Assembly: GCF_026625785.1 (NCBI RefSeq)
Contig: NZ_CP113063.1
Coordinates: forward strand, 310,001 to 374,000
Reading direction: 5' to 3'
Source of the DNA: Gordonia sp. SL306
GTDB lineage: Bacteria; Actinomycetota; Actinomycetes; Mycobacteriales; Mycobacteriaceae
DNA: 64,000 nucleotides
The position numbers and the translations under genes were made by a program. The notes beneath the pieces were generated by a model. That model had not been told where the DNA came from and did no database searches. It saw nothing but the letters and a program-made list of their open reading frames with translations. Of the stretch, positions 16,414 through 26,572 are shown in pieces; the first letter of the stretch is position 1; each line of letters begins with the position of its first letter.

Positions 16414-17243
16414 GTCGGCATCACTCCGCCGAATCGTCGGTCCCGCGAGGCGTATTCGAGACACGCCGCCCACAGGTCGCGCCGATCGAAGTCGGGAAAG
16501 AGCTTCTCCTGATACACCATCTCGGCGTACGCGGACTGCCACAGCAAGAAGTTCGAGATCCGCTGTTCGCCGGACGGGCGCAGGAAGAGGTCGACGTCGG
16601 GCATGTCCGGCTCGTCGAGATAACGGGCGAAGGACGCTTCGGTGATCCGATCCGGATCGATCTCACCGGCCGCGGCCCGACGGGCGATTTCCTTTGCCGC
16701 GTCGGCGATCTCGGCGCGACCGCCATAGTTGACGCACATCGTGAGGGTCATCACGGTGTTGTCCTTCGTCATCTCCTCGGCCACCTCGAGCTCGCGGATC
16801 ACACTGCGCCACAAGCGCGGTCGGCGGCCCGCCCAACGCACCCGGACGCCCATCTCGTGCATCTCGTCACGCCGACGGCGGATCACGTCACGGTTGAAGC
16901 CCATCAGGAAACGAACCTCTTCTGGACTGCGCGACCAGTTCTCCGTCGAGAACGCATAGGCCGACAGCCAGGTCACGCCGAGTTCGATACATCCGCAGAC
17001 GGTGTCCATCAGGACCGCCTCGCCCTGCTTGTGGCCTTCGGTGCGGGGTAGTCCTCGGTCCTGGGCCCACCGGCCGTTGCCGTCCATCACCAGGGCCACG
17101 TGCCTCGGTATCAGTTCGGGCTGAATCCGGGGTGGCCGCGCGCCGCTCGGGTGCGGGTCGGGTGGGCGTACGGGGGTGCGATCTGCTCGGGGTTCCGGTG
17201 CGGCCTGTCGTTTCCCGGATCGCGAGCCGGGTCGTAACGCCAT
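16410..17243 (-). CDS. uppS: Polyprenyl diphosphate synthase (cis-prenyltransferase)
   Basis: A cis-prenyltransferase of about 277 residues that elongates allylic diphosphates to the C50/C55 lipid carrier used for peptidoglycan, arabinogalactan and mannan. The signature [13 protein letters not shown] carries the catalytic Asp 54; [17 protein letters not shown] and the C-terminal [19 protein letters not shown] with the substrate-binding Arg residues are all present. The ATG at 17243 has AGGAGACGGTTG upstream, favouring it over the adjacent TTG at 17246. The Pro/Arg-rich first 45 residues are longer than in E. coli UppS. It matches Rv2361c by position, between recO and the Rv2360c-like gene. 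Confidence 0.95.
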   Translation of the reverse strand: MALRPGSRSGKRQAAPEPRADRTPVRPPDPHPSGARPPRIQPELIPRHVALVMDGNGRWAQDRGLPRTEGHKQGEAVLMDTVCGCIELGVTWLSAYAFSTENWSRSPEEVRFLMGFNRDVIRRRRDEMHEMGVRVRWAGRRPRLWRSVIRELEVAEEMTKDNTVMTLTMCVNYGGRAEIADAAKEIARRAAAGEIDPDRITEASFARYLDEPDMPDVDLFLRPSGEQRISNFLLWQSAYAEMVYQEKLFPDFDRRDLWAACLEYASRDRRFGGVMPT

Positions 17244-17256
17244 CAACCGTCTCCTC

Positions 17257-18021
17257 TCACGCGGTGTCCACCAGCCTATGAGGTGCTTCGCGTTCGATGA
17301 GCGGCAGGGTTCGCAACTGACGTTCGAGATGCCACTGCAGGTGAGCGGCGGTCAGCCCGCTCGCCTGGCGCTGCATCGACGAAGTGGCCTCGGCGGTGTG
17401 TTCCCACTGGCCACGGAACAGGGCATCCATCAGGTCGAGAACCCCTGGTGACGGGGTGGCCGATCCGGGTGGCCGACAGTGGATGCACACCGCACCACCG
17501 GCCGCCACATGGAACGCCCGATGTGGGCCCGGCTGCGTACAGCGGGCGCACACGTCCAGCGTCGGCATCCATCCCGCGCAGTGCATCGCACGCAGCAGGT
17601 AGGCATCGAGGATGAGTTGGTTGGCGCGGCGGTGTTCGGCGAGTGCTTCCAGGGCACCGACCGTGAGTCGGTGCAACTGCGCGGCCGGTGCGCGCTCCTC
17701 ACCGGCCAACCGCTCCGCGGTCTCCAGCACCGCGCAGGCCGTGGTGTATCGGCCGTAATCGGCCACGATGGCGTCGGCGAATGCATGGAGGGTGTGCACC
17801 TGGGTCACGACGTCGAGGTTGCGACCGGGGTAGAGGTGGACGTCGACATGGGCGAAGGGTTCGAGCCGGGCACCGAACTTCGAGCGGGTCCGGCGGACGC
17901 CTTTGGCCACGGCACGTACCAGACCGTGGTCCTGGGTGAGCAGCGTGATGATGCGGTCGGCCTCGCCCAGCTTGTGCTGGCGAAGCACCACGGCCTCATC
18001 CCGATAGAACCTCACCGGCAC
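17257..18021 (-). CDS. recO: DNA repair protein RecO
   Basis: A 254-residue recombination mediator that helps load RecA at gaps with RecR. The N-terminal OB fold ([20 protein letters not shown] and [12 protein letters not shown]) is clear. A four-Cys cluster (CARCTQPG ... CIHCRPPG) in the C-terminal half is the RecO zinc site. Start is GTG. It sits 13 bp before uppS in the same orientation, preserving the mycobacterial order. Confidence 0.94.
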   Translation of the reverse strand: MPVRFYRDEAVVLRQHKLGEADRIITLLTQDHGLVRAVAKGVRRTRSKFGARLEPFAHVDVHLYPGRNLDVVTQVHTLHAFADAIVADYGRYTTACAVLETAERLAGEERAPAAQLHRLTVGALEALAEHRRANQLILDAYLLRAMHCAGWMPTLDVCARCTQPGPHRAFHVAAGGAVCIHCRPPGSATPSPGVLDLMDALFRGQWEHTAEATSSMQRQASGLTAAHLQWHLERQLRTLPLIEREAPHRLVDTA

Positions 18022-18051
18022 ATTGTTCCACCGGGCACCGACAGCACCCCA

Positions 18052-19641
18052 CTACGACATGCGTCCCGGGTCCTCTGGTGCCTGTGTGACATCTGGTGTC
18101 TCCGATGCGGCCGGCGGGCCGGACGTCCCGGGGGGCCGAGGTGACCCCGAACCACTCACCGCGGCGACGTGTGCCGGGGACGGTGTGGTGATCGAGGCGG
18201 GCCCGTCGCCGCCGACCAGCCTGCGCAGCCGCGGCGACAACGTCATCCCGCCGGGGAACCGGTGCCAGCCCTTGCGGTCGTAGAGCTTGGTGCCGCCCAG
18301 ACCGAGCAGCACGCCCACCAGCAGACCGATCGCGCACTGGATGATCGACCGGCCCAGTCCGGCGTCGAGATCCGCGTCGAAATAGAGGATGGCACGAGTC
18401 CCGAGATAGACCAGATGCATCGGTTCCACCGCGGCGATCCAGGCGAACAGTCGCGGACTCGCCTCCAGCGGCACCGTGCCACCCGACGATGGGAGTCCGA
18501 GGATCACGAAGAACACCAGGTTCAGGATGAGACCGGGATTGCCGAACACCGCCATCATCGAACTCGCCGACACCCCGACCGCGGTGATCACCAGCACCGA
18601 GAACAGCCACAGCGCAAACGCATTCGGCAACGACGTGCCGACCGCTGTGCACACCGCGATGAACAGTGCGGACTGGATCACCGCGACGAGCACCATGATG
18701 GTCCACTTGGTCGCCAGCGTTCCCCAGCGAGAGATCGCGAGCCGCTGCCTGAGCTGATAGAAGGGTCCGTACTCGATGGGCGTCTGGCCGAGGATGCCGT
18801 CGACCACGACGCTCACCATCATCGCGCCGGTGAACCCCGCCAGGATGAGCAACAACGTGAAATAGAACGCGGACAACCCGTTTCCGGATCCGTCCGGCAA
18901 CGGGGTCGGCTCGACGATCCGCACATCCACCGGATTGGACAACGCCAGCTGGGCGGCCCCCGAGAACGGCACATCGGCCTTGACCAGGCTCTGCCGGACG
19001 GTGTCCACGAGGCGTTCGCCGACCTGGGCATTGACCTGCTCCGACATCTGGTCGGCGAAGGTGGTGGTGACTGCCGACGCGAAGGTTCCGGAACCGCGGT
19101 TGATGAACACGTCGATCGCCATCGGATCCGGTTTGGCCTCGAGCACCGCGGCCCGGCCGAGGCTCACCGCGCGATTGGTGAAGTTGGGGCCGATCACCAC
19201 CACCCCGTAGGCCTTGCCGGAGTTCAGTCGGTTGAGTGCGGTGGTCCGGTCCACCTTCTCCACCGCGATACCGCTCTCGGCCGCTGTCGAGATCACGCCC
19301 GCGGCGACCTGATCGCCGAAGTTCTGCTTCGTGGTGCCGCCATCCGGATTGTCGACGTCGCCGCCACGATCCTCGTTGACGAGGGCGATCGGGAAATCGT
19401 GCAGGTTGCGCTGCGGGTCCGCGACCGCGCCCATGTAGAGCGCCGCCATGAACGACATGATGACGACGACCAGCAGCAGCGGCGCCAGCCAGAACCGCGG
19501 TGAGCGCAGGACACCGGCGATCGTGGTGCCGGCCGCCGCATCCTGTTCGGGGGCGGCGTGTTCGGCGCCAGAGTATCCGGGAGACTCCCGCCCGCCGGGC
19601 CCGTTGGGCTCCACCTCGTCGCCTGTTTCGTGCCGACCCAT
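18052..19641 (-). CDS. YhgE/Pip-family ABC-2-type membrane protein
   Basis: A predicted integral membrane protein of about 529 residues. An N-terminal cytosolic segment precedes one helix (FWLAPLLLVVVIMSFMAALY, near residues 50-69), then a large extracytoplasmic domain (PIALVNEDRGG ... ALNRLNSGKAYGVVVIGPNF) characteristic of YhgE/Pip proteins, then about five helices (from FYFTLLLILAGFTGAMMV). ATG 19641 follows GAGGGAGTCCGG, better than the upstream ATG at 19668. The C terminus is Pro/Ser/Gly-rich. Such proteins are linked to phage infection, type VII-like secretion or drug tolerance, but the transported substrate is unknown. It stands where M. tuberculosis has amiA2, so it is a lineage-specific insertion between recO and era. 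Confidence 0.82.
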   Translation of the reverse strand: MGRHETGDEVEPNGPGGRESPGYSGAEHAAPEQDAAAGTTIAGVLRSPRFWLAPLLLVVVIMSFMAALYMGAVADPQRNLHDFPIALVNEDRGGDVDNPDGGTTKQNFGDQVAAGVISTAAESGIAVEKVDRTTALNRLNSGKAYGVVVIGPNFTNRAVSLGRAAVLEAKPDPMAIDVFINRGSGTFASAVTTTFADQMSEQVNAQVGERLVDTVRQSLVKADVPFSGAAQLALSNPVDVRIVEPTPLPDGSGNGLSAFYFTLLLILAGFTGAMMVSVVVDGILGQTPIEYGPFYQLRQRLAISRWGTLATKWTIMVLVAVIQSALFIAVCTAVGTSLPNAFALWLFSVLVITAVGVSASSMMAVFGNPGLILNLVFFVILGLPSSGGTVPLEASPRLFAWIAAVEPMHLVYLGTRAILYFDADLDAGLGRSIIQCAIGLLVGVLLGLGGTKLYDRKGWHRFPGGMTLSPRLRRLVGGDGPASITTPSPAHVAAVSGSGSPRPPGTSGPPAASETPDVTQAPEDPGRMS

Positions 19642-19687
19642 CCGGACTCCCTCTCGACTCATTCGCACCGACGGACGGCCGCAGGCA

Positions 19688-20602
19688 TCAGAAGCCCATG
19701 CGCCCCAATTGCTTCGGGTCCCGCTGCCAGTCCTTGGCCACCTTCACATGCAGATCCAGGTACACCCTGGTGCCGAGCAGCTTCTCGATCTGTCCCCGCG
19801 CCACGGTGCCGACCTCTTTCAGCCGGGCACCTCGATGGCCGATGATGATGCCCTTCTGGCTGTCCCGCTCGACATAGAGGATGGCGTGCACATCGACCAT
19901 CGACGGCCCCTGCCCCTCCTGCTCCTCCTCGCGCGGGATGATCTCCTCGATCACCACCGCGAGCGAGTGCGGGAGTTCGTCACGGACACCCTCGAGGGCC
20001 GCCTCACGGATGAACTCCGCCATCAGCACCTCCTCGGGTTCGTCGGTGAGCTCACCGTCGGGATAGAAGGCCGGGCCGGGTTCCATCAGGCCGACCAACA
20101 CGTCGGTCAGGATGTCGAGCTGAGCGCCCGACCTCGCCGACACCGGGACCACCTCGGAGGTGGGGCCGAGCAGTTCGGACAACGCGACGAGTTGCGCGGC
20201 GACTCGATCCGGGGTGACGCGGTCGATCTTGGTGACCACGCCCAGCACCGTGGTGCTTGGGGCCATCTGACGGACCTGGGACACGATCCAGCGGTCGCCT
20301 GGCCCGATCGTCTCGTCGGCCGGGACGCACACACCGATCACGTCGACCTCCGAGTACGTGTCCCGGACGAGGTCGTTGAGTCGCTGGCCGAGCAGAGTCC
20401 GAGGCCGGTGCAGACCTGGTGTGTCGACCAGGATCAACTGGGCGTCGTCGCGATTGACGATCCCCCGGATGGTGTGCCGTGTGGTCTGTGGCCGGTTCGA
20501 GGTGATGGCGATCTTCTCACCGACGAGAGCGTTGGTGAGGGTGGATTTTCCGGTGTTCGGCCGACCGACGAAGCAGACGAATCCCGACCGGAACTCGGTC
20601 AT
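19688..20602 (-). CDS. era: GTPase Era, 30S ribosome assembly
   Basis: A 304-residue GTPase that binds the 3' end of 16S rRNA and aids small-subunit assembly. G1 GRPNTGKST, G3 DTPG, and G4 TKID are visible in the first 130 residues; the C-terminal KH RNA-binding domain includes IIIGHRGARLKEVGTVAR. The ATG at 20602 overlaps the preceding deaminase-like gene's stop by ATGA; the longer in-frame extension is the other gene's region in a shadow frame. It belongs to the ybeY-corC-era run, all functions related to ribosome maturation or the envelope. Confidence 0.96.
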   Translation of the reverse strand: MTEFRSGFVCFVGRPNTGKSTLTNALVGEKIAITSNRPQTTRHTIRGIVNRDDAQLILVDTPGLHRPRTLLGQRLNDLVRDTYSEVDVIGVCVPADETIGPGDRWIVSQVRQMAPSTTVLGVVTKIDRVTPDRVAAQLVALSELLGPTSEVVPVSARSGAQLDILTDVLVGLMEPGPAFYPDGELTDEPEEVLMAEFIREAALEGVRDELPHSLAVVIEEIIPREEEQEGQGPSMVDVHAILYVERDSQKGIIIGHRGARLKEVGTVARGQIEKLLGTRVYLDLHVKVAKDWQRDPKQLGRMGF

Positions 20603-20958
20603 CGGTGCGCATCCTGACGACCGGTCGGTGTCCCCGACAGGTCGGTGTGCACCGCATACGCATCCGAGCCGAACTCCGCGAGGGTGACCAGGCCCGGATC
20701 GTCGGAGGCGCCGTTGACCAACACGGCCGCCTCGAAGGCCTGGGCACCGCTGGACAGCGCACTCGCCAGGGCGACCTGGAGGCCGGACAGGCTCAACGTC
20801 TCGGCGGCCACGGGCGCGCCGGCATAGGTTCGGCCGTCGGCATCGCGGACGGCGGCCGCCGATGAGCTCTCCGCGCGGGCGAGTGCGCCCCGCGCCAAGA
20901 CGACCAGCTTCTGGTCCTCGTCGGACAACTCGGGCAGTCCGCTCGACGGTGCGGTCAC
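20599..20958 (-). CDS. Cytidine-deaminase-like protein lacking catalytic motifs
   Basis: A 119-residue protein in the position of M. tuberculosis Rv2365c. The segment [20 protein letters not shown] followed by [19 protein letters not shown] has the shape of a cytidine deaminase, where an Asn-containing strand precedes the zinc helix. The expected zinc/catalytic H/CAE and PCxxC motifs are absent (no Cys or conserved His there). It is therefore probably a non-catalytic member of the fold, perhaps with a binding or assembly role. It overlaps corC and era by ATGA at both ends, so expression is coupled to them. Confidence 0.65.
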   Translation of the reverse strand: MTAPSSGLPELSDEDQKLVVLARGALARAESSSAAAVRDADGRTYAGAPVAAETLSLSGLQVALASALSSGAQAFEAAVLVNGASDDPGLVTLAEFGSDAYAVHTDLSGTPTGRQDAHR

Positions 20959-22409
20959 GTTCGGTCCTCGCTCCTGGTGGTGTCACCCGTTGTGTCGCCG
21001 TGTCGTCGGACCTGCTCCCGGACCTGCGAACGCCCACGGCTGGACATCGAGTATTCCGCACCGCGGTCGGATTCGGCCGGATCGGACGTGGGCATGTCGG
21101 TGTCGTCGCGATCACCATGGGCCGACGACGTGTCGCCGGCGTCAGGATCGTCGACCCGGCTCACCAGCAGGGTGGTGATGCGCTGGCGGCCCCGGCGGTT
21201 CGGGCCACCTTCGGCGACGAGCAGCAGCCCGTTCGACTCGACCCGGGCGCCCGGCAGCGGTACCCGGCCTAGTTCGAGGCCGAGCAAACCGCCGACGGTC
21301 TCGATCTCGTCGTCGTCGATGTCGAGGCCGAAGAGTTCGCCGAGGTCTTCCACGGGCAGCCGCGCCGACACACGGTAGGACCCACCCTCGAGTTCTTCGA
21401 TCGGCGCGACCTCGTCGGTGTCGTACTCGTCGGTGATCTCACCGACGATCTCCTCGAGGACGTCCTCGATGGTCACCAGCCCCGCGATCCCGCCGTACTC
21501 GTCGACGAGCAGCGCCATGTGATTGCGTGTGCGCTGCATGTCCGCCAACACCTTGTCCAGCGGTTTGGAATCCGGGATGAACTCGGCGTCGCGCATGAAG
21601 TCGTGGACGTGCGCAGACGTCGAACGGCCTCCTTCGGCGACGAGGTCCTTGAGATAGACCACGCCGACGATGTCGTCGGGGTTCTCCCCGATCACCGGGA
21701 TACGCGAATGCCCGGACCGCACCGCGAGATTCATCGCCTGGGCGGCGGTCTTGTCCTGCTCGATCCAGATCATCTCCGGTCGCGGCACCATGATCTCGCG
21801 CGCGTTGGTGTCGCCGAGATCGAAGACCGACTGGATCATCCGGCGCTCGTCCGCCGCCACCACACCACTGGCCTCGGCGAGGTCGACGACCTCGCGCAGT
21901 TCCACCTCGGTGGCGAAGGGCCCGTTGCGGAAGCCCTTGCCGGGCGTCACCGCGTTGCCCACCATGATGAGCAGTCGGGTCAGTGGTTTGAGCAGCAATC
22001 CGATGCCCTGCAACACGATCGCCGACGACAGCGCGATCGTGTACGCATGCTGCCGACCGAGGGTTCGCGGCCCCACGCCGACGGCGACGAACGACACCAC
22101 CGCCATCCCGACGATGGCCGCGAACAGACCCCAGCCGACGCCGAGCCAGTCGGTCAGCACAAGGGTCATCAGGGCGACCGCGGCCGTCTCGGAGGTGACC
22201 CGCATCAGGACGGCGAGACCCACATAGGTTGCCCGTCCGTGCAACACCGCGATCAGGCGAACCGCACCGGCGCGCTGTTCTTTCGCCATATCCTCGACGC
22301 GCGCCATGGAAACGGTGGTGATGGCCGCGTCGACGGCGGCGAACAGCCCGCCGACCGGGATCAGCACGAGTGCCGCCACGACGAACCAGACGTCGTCGGG
22401 CACCGTCAC
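20955..22409 (-). CDS. CNNM/CorC-type membrane protein with CBS domains
   Basis: A 484-residue protein with an N-terminal DUF21/CNNM transmembrane domain (about residues 1-185, starting [19 protein letters not shown]), a tandem CBS pair (near residues 200-330: [11 protein letters not shown] and [30 protein letters not shown]) and a CorC_HlyC domain at the end ([19 protein letters not shown]). Family members are linked to magnesium/cobalt export or membrane integrity; older annotations call them hemolysins. A hydrophilic Arg/Asp tail of about 60 residues follows. It overlaps ybeY by ATGA. The order matches Rv2366c. Confidence 0.92.
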   Translation of the reverse strand: MTVPDDVWFVVAALVLIPVGGLFAAVDAAITTVSMARVEDMAKEQRAGAVRLIAVLHGRATYVGLAVLMRVTSETAAVALMTLVLTDWLGVGWGLFAAIVGMAVVSFVAVGVGPRTLGRQHAYTIALSSAIVLQGIGLLLKPLTRLLIMVGNAVTPGKGFRNGPFATEVELREVVDLAEASGVVAADERRMIQSVFDLGDTNAREIMVPRPEMIWIEQDKTAAQAMNLAVRSGHSRIPVIGENPDDIVGVVYLKDLVAEGGRSTSAHVHDFMRDAEFIPDSKPLDKVLADMQRTRNHMALLVDEYGGIAGLVTIEDVLEEIVGEITDEYDTDEVAPIEELEGGSYRVSARLPVEDLGELFGLDIDDDEIETVGGLLGLELGRVPLPGARVESNGLLLVAEGGPNRRGRQRITTLLVSRVDDPDAGDTSSAHGDRDDTDMPTSDPAESDRGAEYSMSSRGRSQVREQVRRHGDTTGDTTRSEDRT

Positions 22410-22972
22410 TCGTCCTCGACGGGAGCGTTCTCGGGCCGGGCGGTCTCGGCGAAGCCGATGTTGGTCAGCAACTGGGTGTCCCGATCGGACTGTCGCTGTT
22501 GCTGCGCCCGGCGATGCCGCGCCGCGTAGAAATCCTCGAGGATTCGGTTCTGCAGGCCGAACATCTCTTTTTCCTCATCCGGCTCGGCGTGGTCATAGCC
22601 CAGCAGATGAAGCACCCCGTGGATCGTCAGCATCGACAGCTCGTGCTCGAACGAGCGCCGCGCCGACTTCGCCTGCTGAGCGGCGAACGCCGGGCACAAC
22701 ACGATGTCACCGAGGATCGCCGGCCCCGGTTCCGCGGCATCCGGCCGCCCACCCGGGACCAGCTCGTCCATCGGGAAGCTCATCACGTCTGTCGGGCCGG
22801 GCAGATCCATCCACTGCATGTGCATGTCGGCCATCGTGTCCTCGTCGACACAGACCACCGAGAGTTCCGCGGCCGGATGGACGTCCATCGCGGTGATGGC
22901 GAAGCGTGCCGACTCGATGATCAGGTCCCCGGGGACCTCGACACCCGATTCGTTGGCCAGTTCGATGCTCAT
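22406..22972 (-). CDS. ybeY: Endoribonuclease YbeY
   Basis: A 188-residue metalloenzyme of the UPF0054 family, involved in 16S rRNA 3'-end maturation and ribosome quality control. The zinc-binding signature [11 protein letters not shown] (His-x3-His-x5-His) is intact near residue 117-127. It overlaps phoH upstream and corC downstream by ATGA, so phoH-ybeY-corC-cdd-like-era are translated as a coupled chain. A short charged tail extends past the core domain. Confidence 0.95.
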   Translation of the reverse strand: MSIELANESGVEVPGDLIIESARFAITAMDVHPAAELSVVCVDEDTMADMHMQWMDLPGPTDVMSFPMDELVPGGRPDAAEPGPAILGDIVLCPAFAAQQAKSARRSFEHELSMLTIHGVLHLLGYDHAEPDEEKEMFGLQNRILEDFYAARHRRAQQQRQSDRDTQLLTNIGFAETARPENAPVEDE

Positions 22973-25137
22973 GAGCGACGTCCGTGCGAGGCGGCCCGAC
23001 GAGCCGCCCGGTTGCCCTGCAGGTTGTCGGCGTCGCGCAGTCGTCCGCCGACGCGCGAGTTCTCCTCGGCTCGTCCGTATGCGTCCACGATGTCGGCCAC
23101 CAACCGGTGCCGGACCACGTCCGCGCTGGTGAGGTGCGAGAAGTGGATGTCGTCGATACCGTCGAGAATCCGTGTCGCCGCGGTGAGTCCGCTCTGTGCC
23201 CCACCTGGGAGATCAACCTGTGTGGTGTCGCCGGTGACGACGACCTTGGACCCGAAACCCAGTCGGGTGAGGAACATCTTCATCTGTTCGCCCGTGGTGT
23301 TCTGGGCCTCGTCGAGGATGATGAAGGCGTCATTGAGCGTGTTGTGCGTCAGCAGGAAGTCCTCGGTGACATACAACGAATCCTCGGCGGCGACCTTGAT
23401 GCAGACCGCCTCCTCGGTACCCACTGATTCGATGCTCTCGATGTAGCGCTTGGGTTCTTTGGAGCCGTCCACGCCATACCGTGCGGCCTTGCGGCCGAGC
23501 CTGAAGGGTGCAACGCCCTCCGGGAGTCGGATGTCGAGCACGTGGGCATCATGGCGGTACAGCACTTCGCGGCCACGTGCATTGCCCGGGGTCCGTCCCT
23601 CTGCAGCACGAGTGCGTGTGTAGACGATGCCGCCGAGCGATTGAACGAGGAACATCACATCGTCACGGAGCTGGTCGGACACGGTCGTGTACTGGACGCG
23701 GCAGGTACGCCCCGCCTGACCGACCGGACCGCCGTCGGTGTCGAGGAGACCCTGCAGTACCGCCAGCCGTACCTCAGCGGAGTTGAGAAGGTACTGCTTC
23801 GGCACGAACTTCGTCGACGACTTGGTGCCCCAGAGTCCCGTCGCACGCATCGCACCCGTCACAGGATTCTCGATGGTGATCACCTCGCCCGGTGTGGTGA
23901 TCCGGTTGAGCACATAGTCGATCTCGGTCTTGCGCCGCGCGCGAATGCCGGGCACCGCGTCCACCAGTGCGTCGACCAGCTCCGGGTCTTTGGTCGTGAA
24001 GGACGGCGTCGTCATGCCGGCCATGCACCCATCGCCCAGCATCAACCCGAGCGCGTAGGGGTCGAACGGCACCGGCTGGGCATCGAAGGCCACCGGCGCA
24101 GCCAGCAGCGGCAGCTCGTAGCGGTGGTAATGCGCCGCGCGCAGATTCCCGATCATCTCCTTGGCAGCCAGCACCCGCGGGCCCTTGCCACGGCGACGAT
24201 CCGACCGCGTGTAGACCGACCATAGGTGGTCGGTCGAGCTCAGAGTCGACGCGCCGTCCTGGGTGGTGACACGCACGATGTCCTTGAAACCCTGTGGGTA
24301 GACGCCGAGCACGTCGGTGGGTGTGCCGTCCGAACCGATGACCGCGTCACCGACCTGCAAATCGCCGATGGGCCGGAAACCTTCCGGAGTGAGTACTCGG
24401 GTCGACAAGGGCTGTGCCCGCCCGCGCATATATGCGAGCGGCGCGACCTCGATGACCCCGGCCGCCATCAGCTTCGGGATCGACTCCGGATCCATCATGT
24501 CGTGCAGAGCGTCGTAGAGCGGCCGCAGATACGGGTCGATCTTCTCGCTGAGTGTGCCCGGCAGGAAGCCGAGTCGCTCCCCCGCCTCGACCGCCGGCCG
24601 GGTCAGGATGATGCGGTTGACCGACTTCGACTGCAGGGCCTGCACGGCCTTCGCCATCCCCAGATAGGTCTTGCCTGTGCCGGCGGGACCGAGACCGAAC
24701 ACGATCGTGTTGTTGTCGATCGCGTCGACGTACTTCTTCTGGTTCAGGGTCTTCGGCCGGATCGTCTTGCCGCGCCGGGACAGGATGTCGAGCGACAGCA
24801 CGTCGGCGGGCGATTCCGCGGTCCCCTCGGAGAGCATGGAGACGCTGTGTCGGACGAGGTCGGGCGTCAGAGGGGTGCCGCGACCGACCAGATCGACGAG
24901 TTCGGCGATGACCCGCTCCGATGCCGCGACGTCGGCAGGCACACCGGTCAGGGTGACCTGGTTGCCACGCACGTGGATATCCGCCGGCAGCAGTTGTTCG
25001 AGGGTGCGCAGATTGACGTCACTGGTCCCGAGCAGCCCGAACACCACCTCGGGAGAGATTTCCACGTTGGAGGTGACAGATCGACCCGCAAGAGTCCGGC
25101 TGGTCGGCGCGCTCAGGTCGGGGTTGTCGTCACTCAC
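22969..25137 (-). CDS. phoH: PhoH-family ATPase interrupted by an intein
   Basis: A 722-residue precursor. The PhoH extein (residues 1-240 and 600-722) is 363 residues, matching M. tuberculosis PhoH1 (352). Walker A GPAGTGKT is near residues 150-157 and Walker B ILDEAQN follows the intein. The GTG at 25137 has AGGAG 11 nt upstream; the earlier in-frame TTG at 25173 is less likely. PhoH proteins are ATP-binding and may be RNA helicases. Between residues 240 and 600 lies a foreign segment ending in THN-T, exactly at the site where uninterrupted homologues read RGR-TLND. See the separate intein entry. It overlaps ybeY by ATGA. Confidence 0.94.
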   Translation of the reverse strand: MSDDNPDLSAPTSRTLAGRSVTSNVEISPEVVFGLLGTSDVNLRTLEQLLPADIHVRGNQVTLTGVPADVAASERVIAELVDLVGRGTPLTPDLVRHSVSMLSEGTAESPADVLSLDILSRRGKTIRPKTLNQKKYVDAIDNNTIVFGLGPAGTGKTYLGMAKAVQALQSKSVNRIILTRPAVEAGERLGFLPGTLSEKIDPYLRPLYDALHDMMDPESIPKLMAAGVIEVAPLAYMRGRAQPLSTRVLTPEGFRPIGDLQVGDAVIGSDGTPTDVLGVYPQGFKDIVRVTTQDGASTLSSTDHLWSVYTRSDRRRGKGPRVLAAKEMIGNLRAAHYHRYELPLLAAPVAFDAQPVPFDPYALGLMLGDGCMAGMTTPSFTTKDPELVDALVDAVPGIRARRKTEIDYVLNRITTPGEVITIENPVTGAMRATGLWGTKSSTKFVPKQYLLNSAEVRLAVLQGLLDTDGGPVGQAGRTCRVQYTTVSDQLRDDVMFLVQSLGGIVYTRTRAAEGRTPGNARGREVLYRHDAHVLDIRLPEGVAPFRLGRKAARYGVDGSKEPKRYIESIESVGTEEAVCIKVAAEDSLYVTEDFLLTHNTLNDAFIILDEAQNTTGEQMKMFLTRLGFGSKVVVTGDTTQVDLPGGAQSGLTAATRILDGIDDIHFSHLTSADVVRHRLVADIVDAYGRAEENSRVGGRLRDADNLQGNRAARRAASHGRRS
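23341..24417 (-). mobile_element. In-frame intein with LAGLIDADG endonuclease (class 3 type)
   Basis: An insertion of 359 codons (PhoH precursor residues 241-599). Block A is [20 protein letters not shown], beginning with Ala rather than Cys or Ser. Block B has STDHLW with Trp 306; block F has EAVCIKV with Cys 579; block G is LLTHN with Thr 597, His 598, Asn 599, followed by Thr +1. Trp-Cys-Thr is the hallmark triad of class 3 inteins, in which the block F Cys is the first nucleophile. Two LAGLIDADG motifs (LGLMLGDG near 363-370 and LLDTDG near 464-469) keep their acidic residues, so the homing endonuclease may be active. The insertion lies next to the Walker B motif, a conserved site typical for inteins. 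Removal would restore the conserved RGR-TLND junction. Confidence 0.92.
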
Positions 25138-25263
25138 GTATGCAATCACTCCTAGGGGGTCGTCGCGGCGCAACGGTACGCCGGGATGTAGACAGTCTAA
25201 CGCGATTGAACCGTGCGCCAGCAGGCAATATTCCGGGGGCCGTGCAGGGCACCCACCGGAACC

Positions 25264-26433
25264 TCAACGAGCGTGTGCTCGCCAGTCCTCGGCCTGCCGG
25301 GCGGCGATCCCGACGAGCCGGTCGAGCCCGAAAGTGAAGTCGAGATCGTGGGTGTCCAGCAATGGCAGCTGGTTGATCGGCTGTGGCCGGATCATCCGTA
25401 TGTGGTACTCGCGGATGCCGTACACCTCGTCGCAGCTACCCACCCCGCGACCGCGGCCGGTCGTCCAGGTCGACGACGACGTCGGCCAGGGATCCGGGAA
25501 CCTGGTGTAGGCCAGCAGACCCGCGAGGAGCCAAGGCGGGAACGGCTCACTCGGCACCGTGATGCCGACCGGCGCACGATTGCCGCTCACCACCGCCGGG
25601 TCCGTGCAGGCGACCTGGTATTGCGGCCCGTTCGGCAATCCAGATGCCCGCGATGTCACATCGACCGCACTGTTGCCGAATGCCGACACGGGTGGATAGA
25701 CGATGTTCGACGAATACGCCATCACACACTGGTACTCGCCCTGGCGGGTACACACGGGGATGTGGCGGAAGTCCCCGCCCACGGCACTCCCCTTGGCGGT
25801 GGTCACGTTTGCGCCCATCAGGAAGGCGCCTGCGAGTCGACGACGCAGCGCCGGCCGGGGGTCGACTTCCTCGCGGATCAGTTTGCGGAGCTGGTAGGCG
25901 CCCTGCGAGTCGGCGATGAAGATCACGCCTCGGTTGCCCGCGTGGGCGAGATACTCCCGCCAGGCGTTGCGGACATCGCGATAGGCGATGGCGAAGGGTT
26001 CGGCCAGGCCGAGATTGGTGAGCACGCCTGCGGGTAGGGACACCTGTCGGTAGACGGGGGCGAACATGCGGCACGTCCGATTGAATCGTGCCCCATGCAG
26101 TGAGGCGGCCGCCTGGATCTCCGGCGACGCAACCAGATCCGCGTTGAGCGAGAGCGCGTTTGTCGCGGTCCCGTACACGAAGAAGCAATCCACCGGCTTG
26201 GCGGATTCGGCGACCGGTGGCGGCGCCGTGACCCGGCCTGTCAGCAGGTCGGTGGTGTCCTGAGGAAGATCGCACGGGTCCGACGTCATGGTCGGACTGC
26301 ACAGCCACATGGTGGGCGGGGCCGGTGCGGCGACGGCCGTGGATTCAGCACTGACCACGAGTGAGAACGACGCGACCGCCACACCGACCGCGACGAGGAG
26401 CCGACCGACCGACCCGGACCTGAGGAGATGCAC
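25264..26433 (-). CDS. Secreted DUF3089-type alpha/beta hydrolase
   Basis: A 389-residue protein with an N-terminal signal peptide (hydrophobic residues about 10-32, ending AVAAPAPP). The DUF3089 pattern is clear: VDCFFVYGTATNA, RMFAPVYRQ, AYRDVRNAWREYLAH and a nucleophile elbow IADSQGA with the predicted catalytic Ser. The C terminus carries conserved-looking His and Asp residues. Two Cys pairs suggest extracytoplasmic disulfides. A lipase/esterase role is likely but the substrate is unknown. It is upstream of phoH on the same strand with about 125 bp between them, so probably a separate transcription unit. No equivalent occurs in the M. tuberculosis order. Confidence 0.85.
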   Translation of the reverse strand: MHLLRSGSVGRLLVAVGVAVASFSLVVSAESTAVAAPAPPTMWLCSPTMTSDPCDLPQDTTDLLTGRVTAPPPVAESAKPVDCFFVYGTATNALSLNADLVASPEIQAAASLHGARFNRTCRMFAPVYRQVSLPAGVLTNLGLAEPFAIAYRDVRNAWREYLAHAGNRGVIFIADSQGAYQLRKLIREEVDPRPALRRRLAGAFLMGANVTTAKGSAVGGDFRHIPVCTRQGEYQCVMAYSSNIVYPPVSAFGNSAVDVTSRASGLPNGPQYQVACTDPAVVSGNRAPVGITVPSEPFPPWLLAGLLAYTRFPDPWPTSSSTWTTGRGRGVGSCDEVYGIREYHIRMIRPQPINQLPLLDTHDLDFTFGLDRLVGIAARQAEDWRAHAR

Positions 26434-26572
26434 CGCGACCTCCCACGGCCGAACCGGATACTGACCTCGTACGCAAGGCCGTCGCGCTCACCACCGTCGC
26501 GCTACAGCTGGGACTGTCCGCGGTTCTCTCAACGTACGCCGTCGGCGATCACCACGAACGTGAACGACGTGA

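Noticed and set aside
22969..25137. phoH as two separate genes or a frameshift
   Set aside because: The reading frame is continuous and the insert has ordered intein blocks A, B, F and G with endonuclease motifs, so it is an intein rather than a break.
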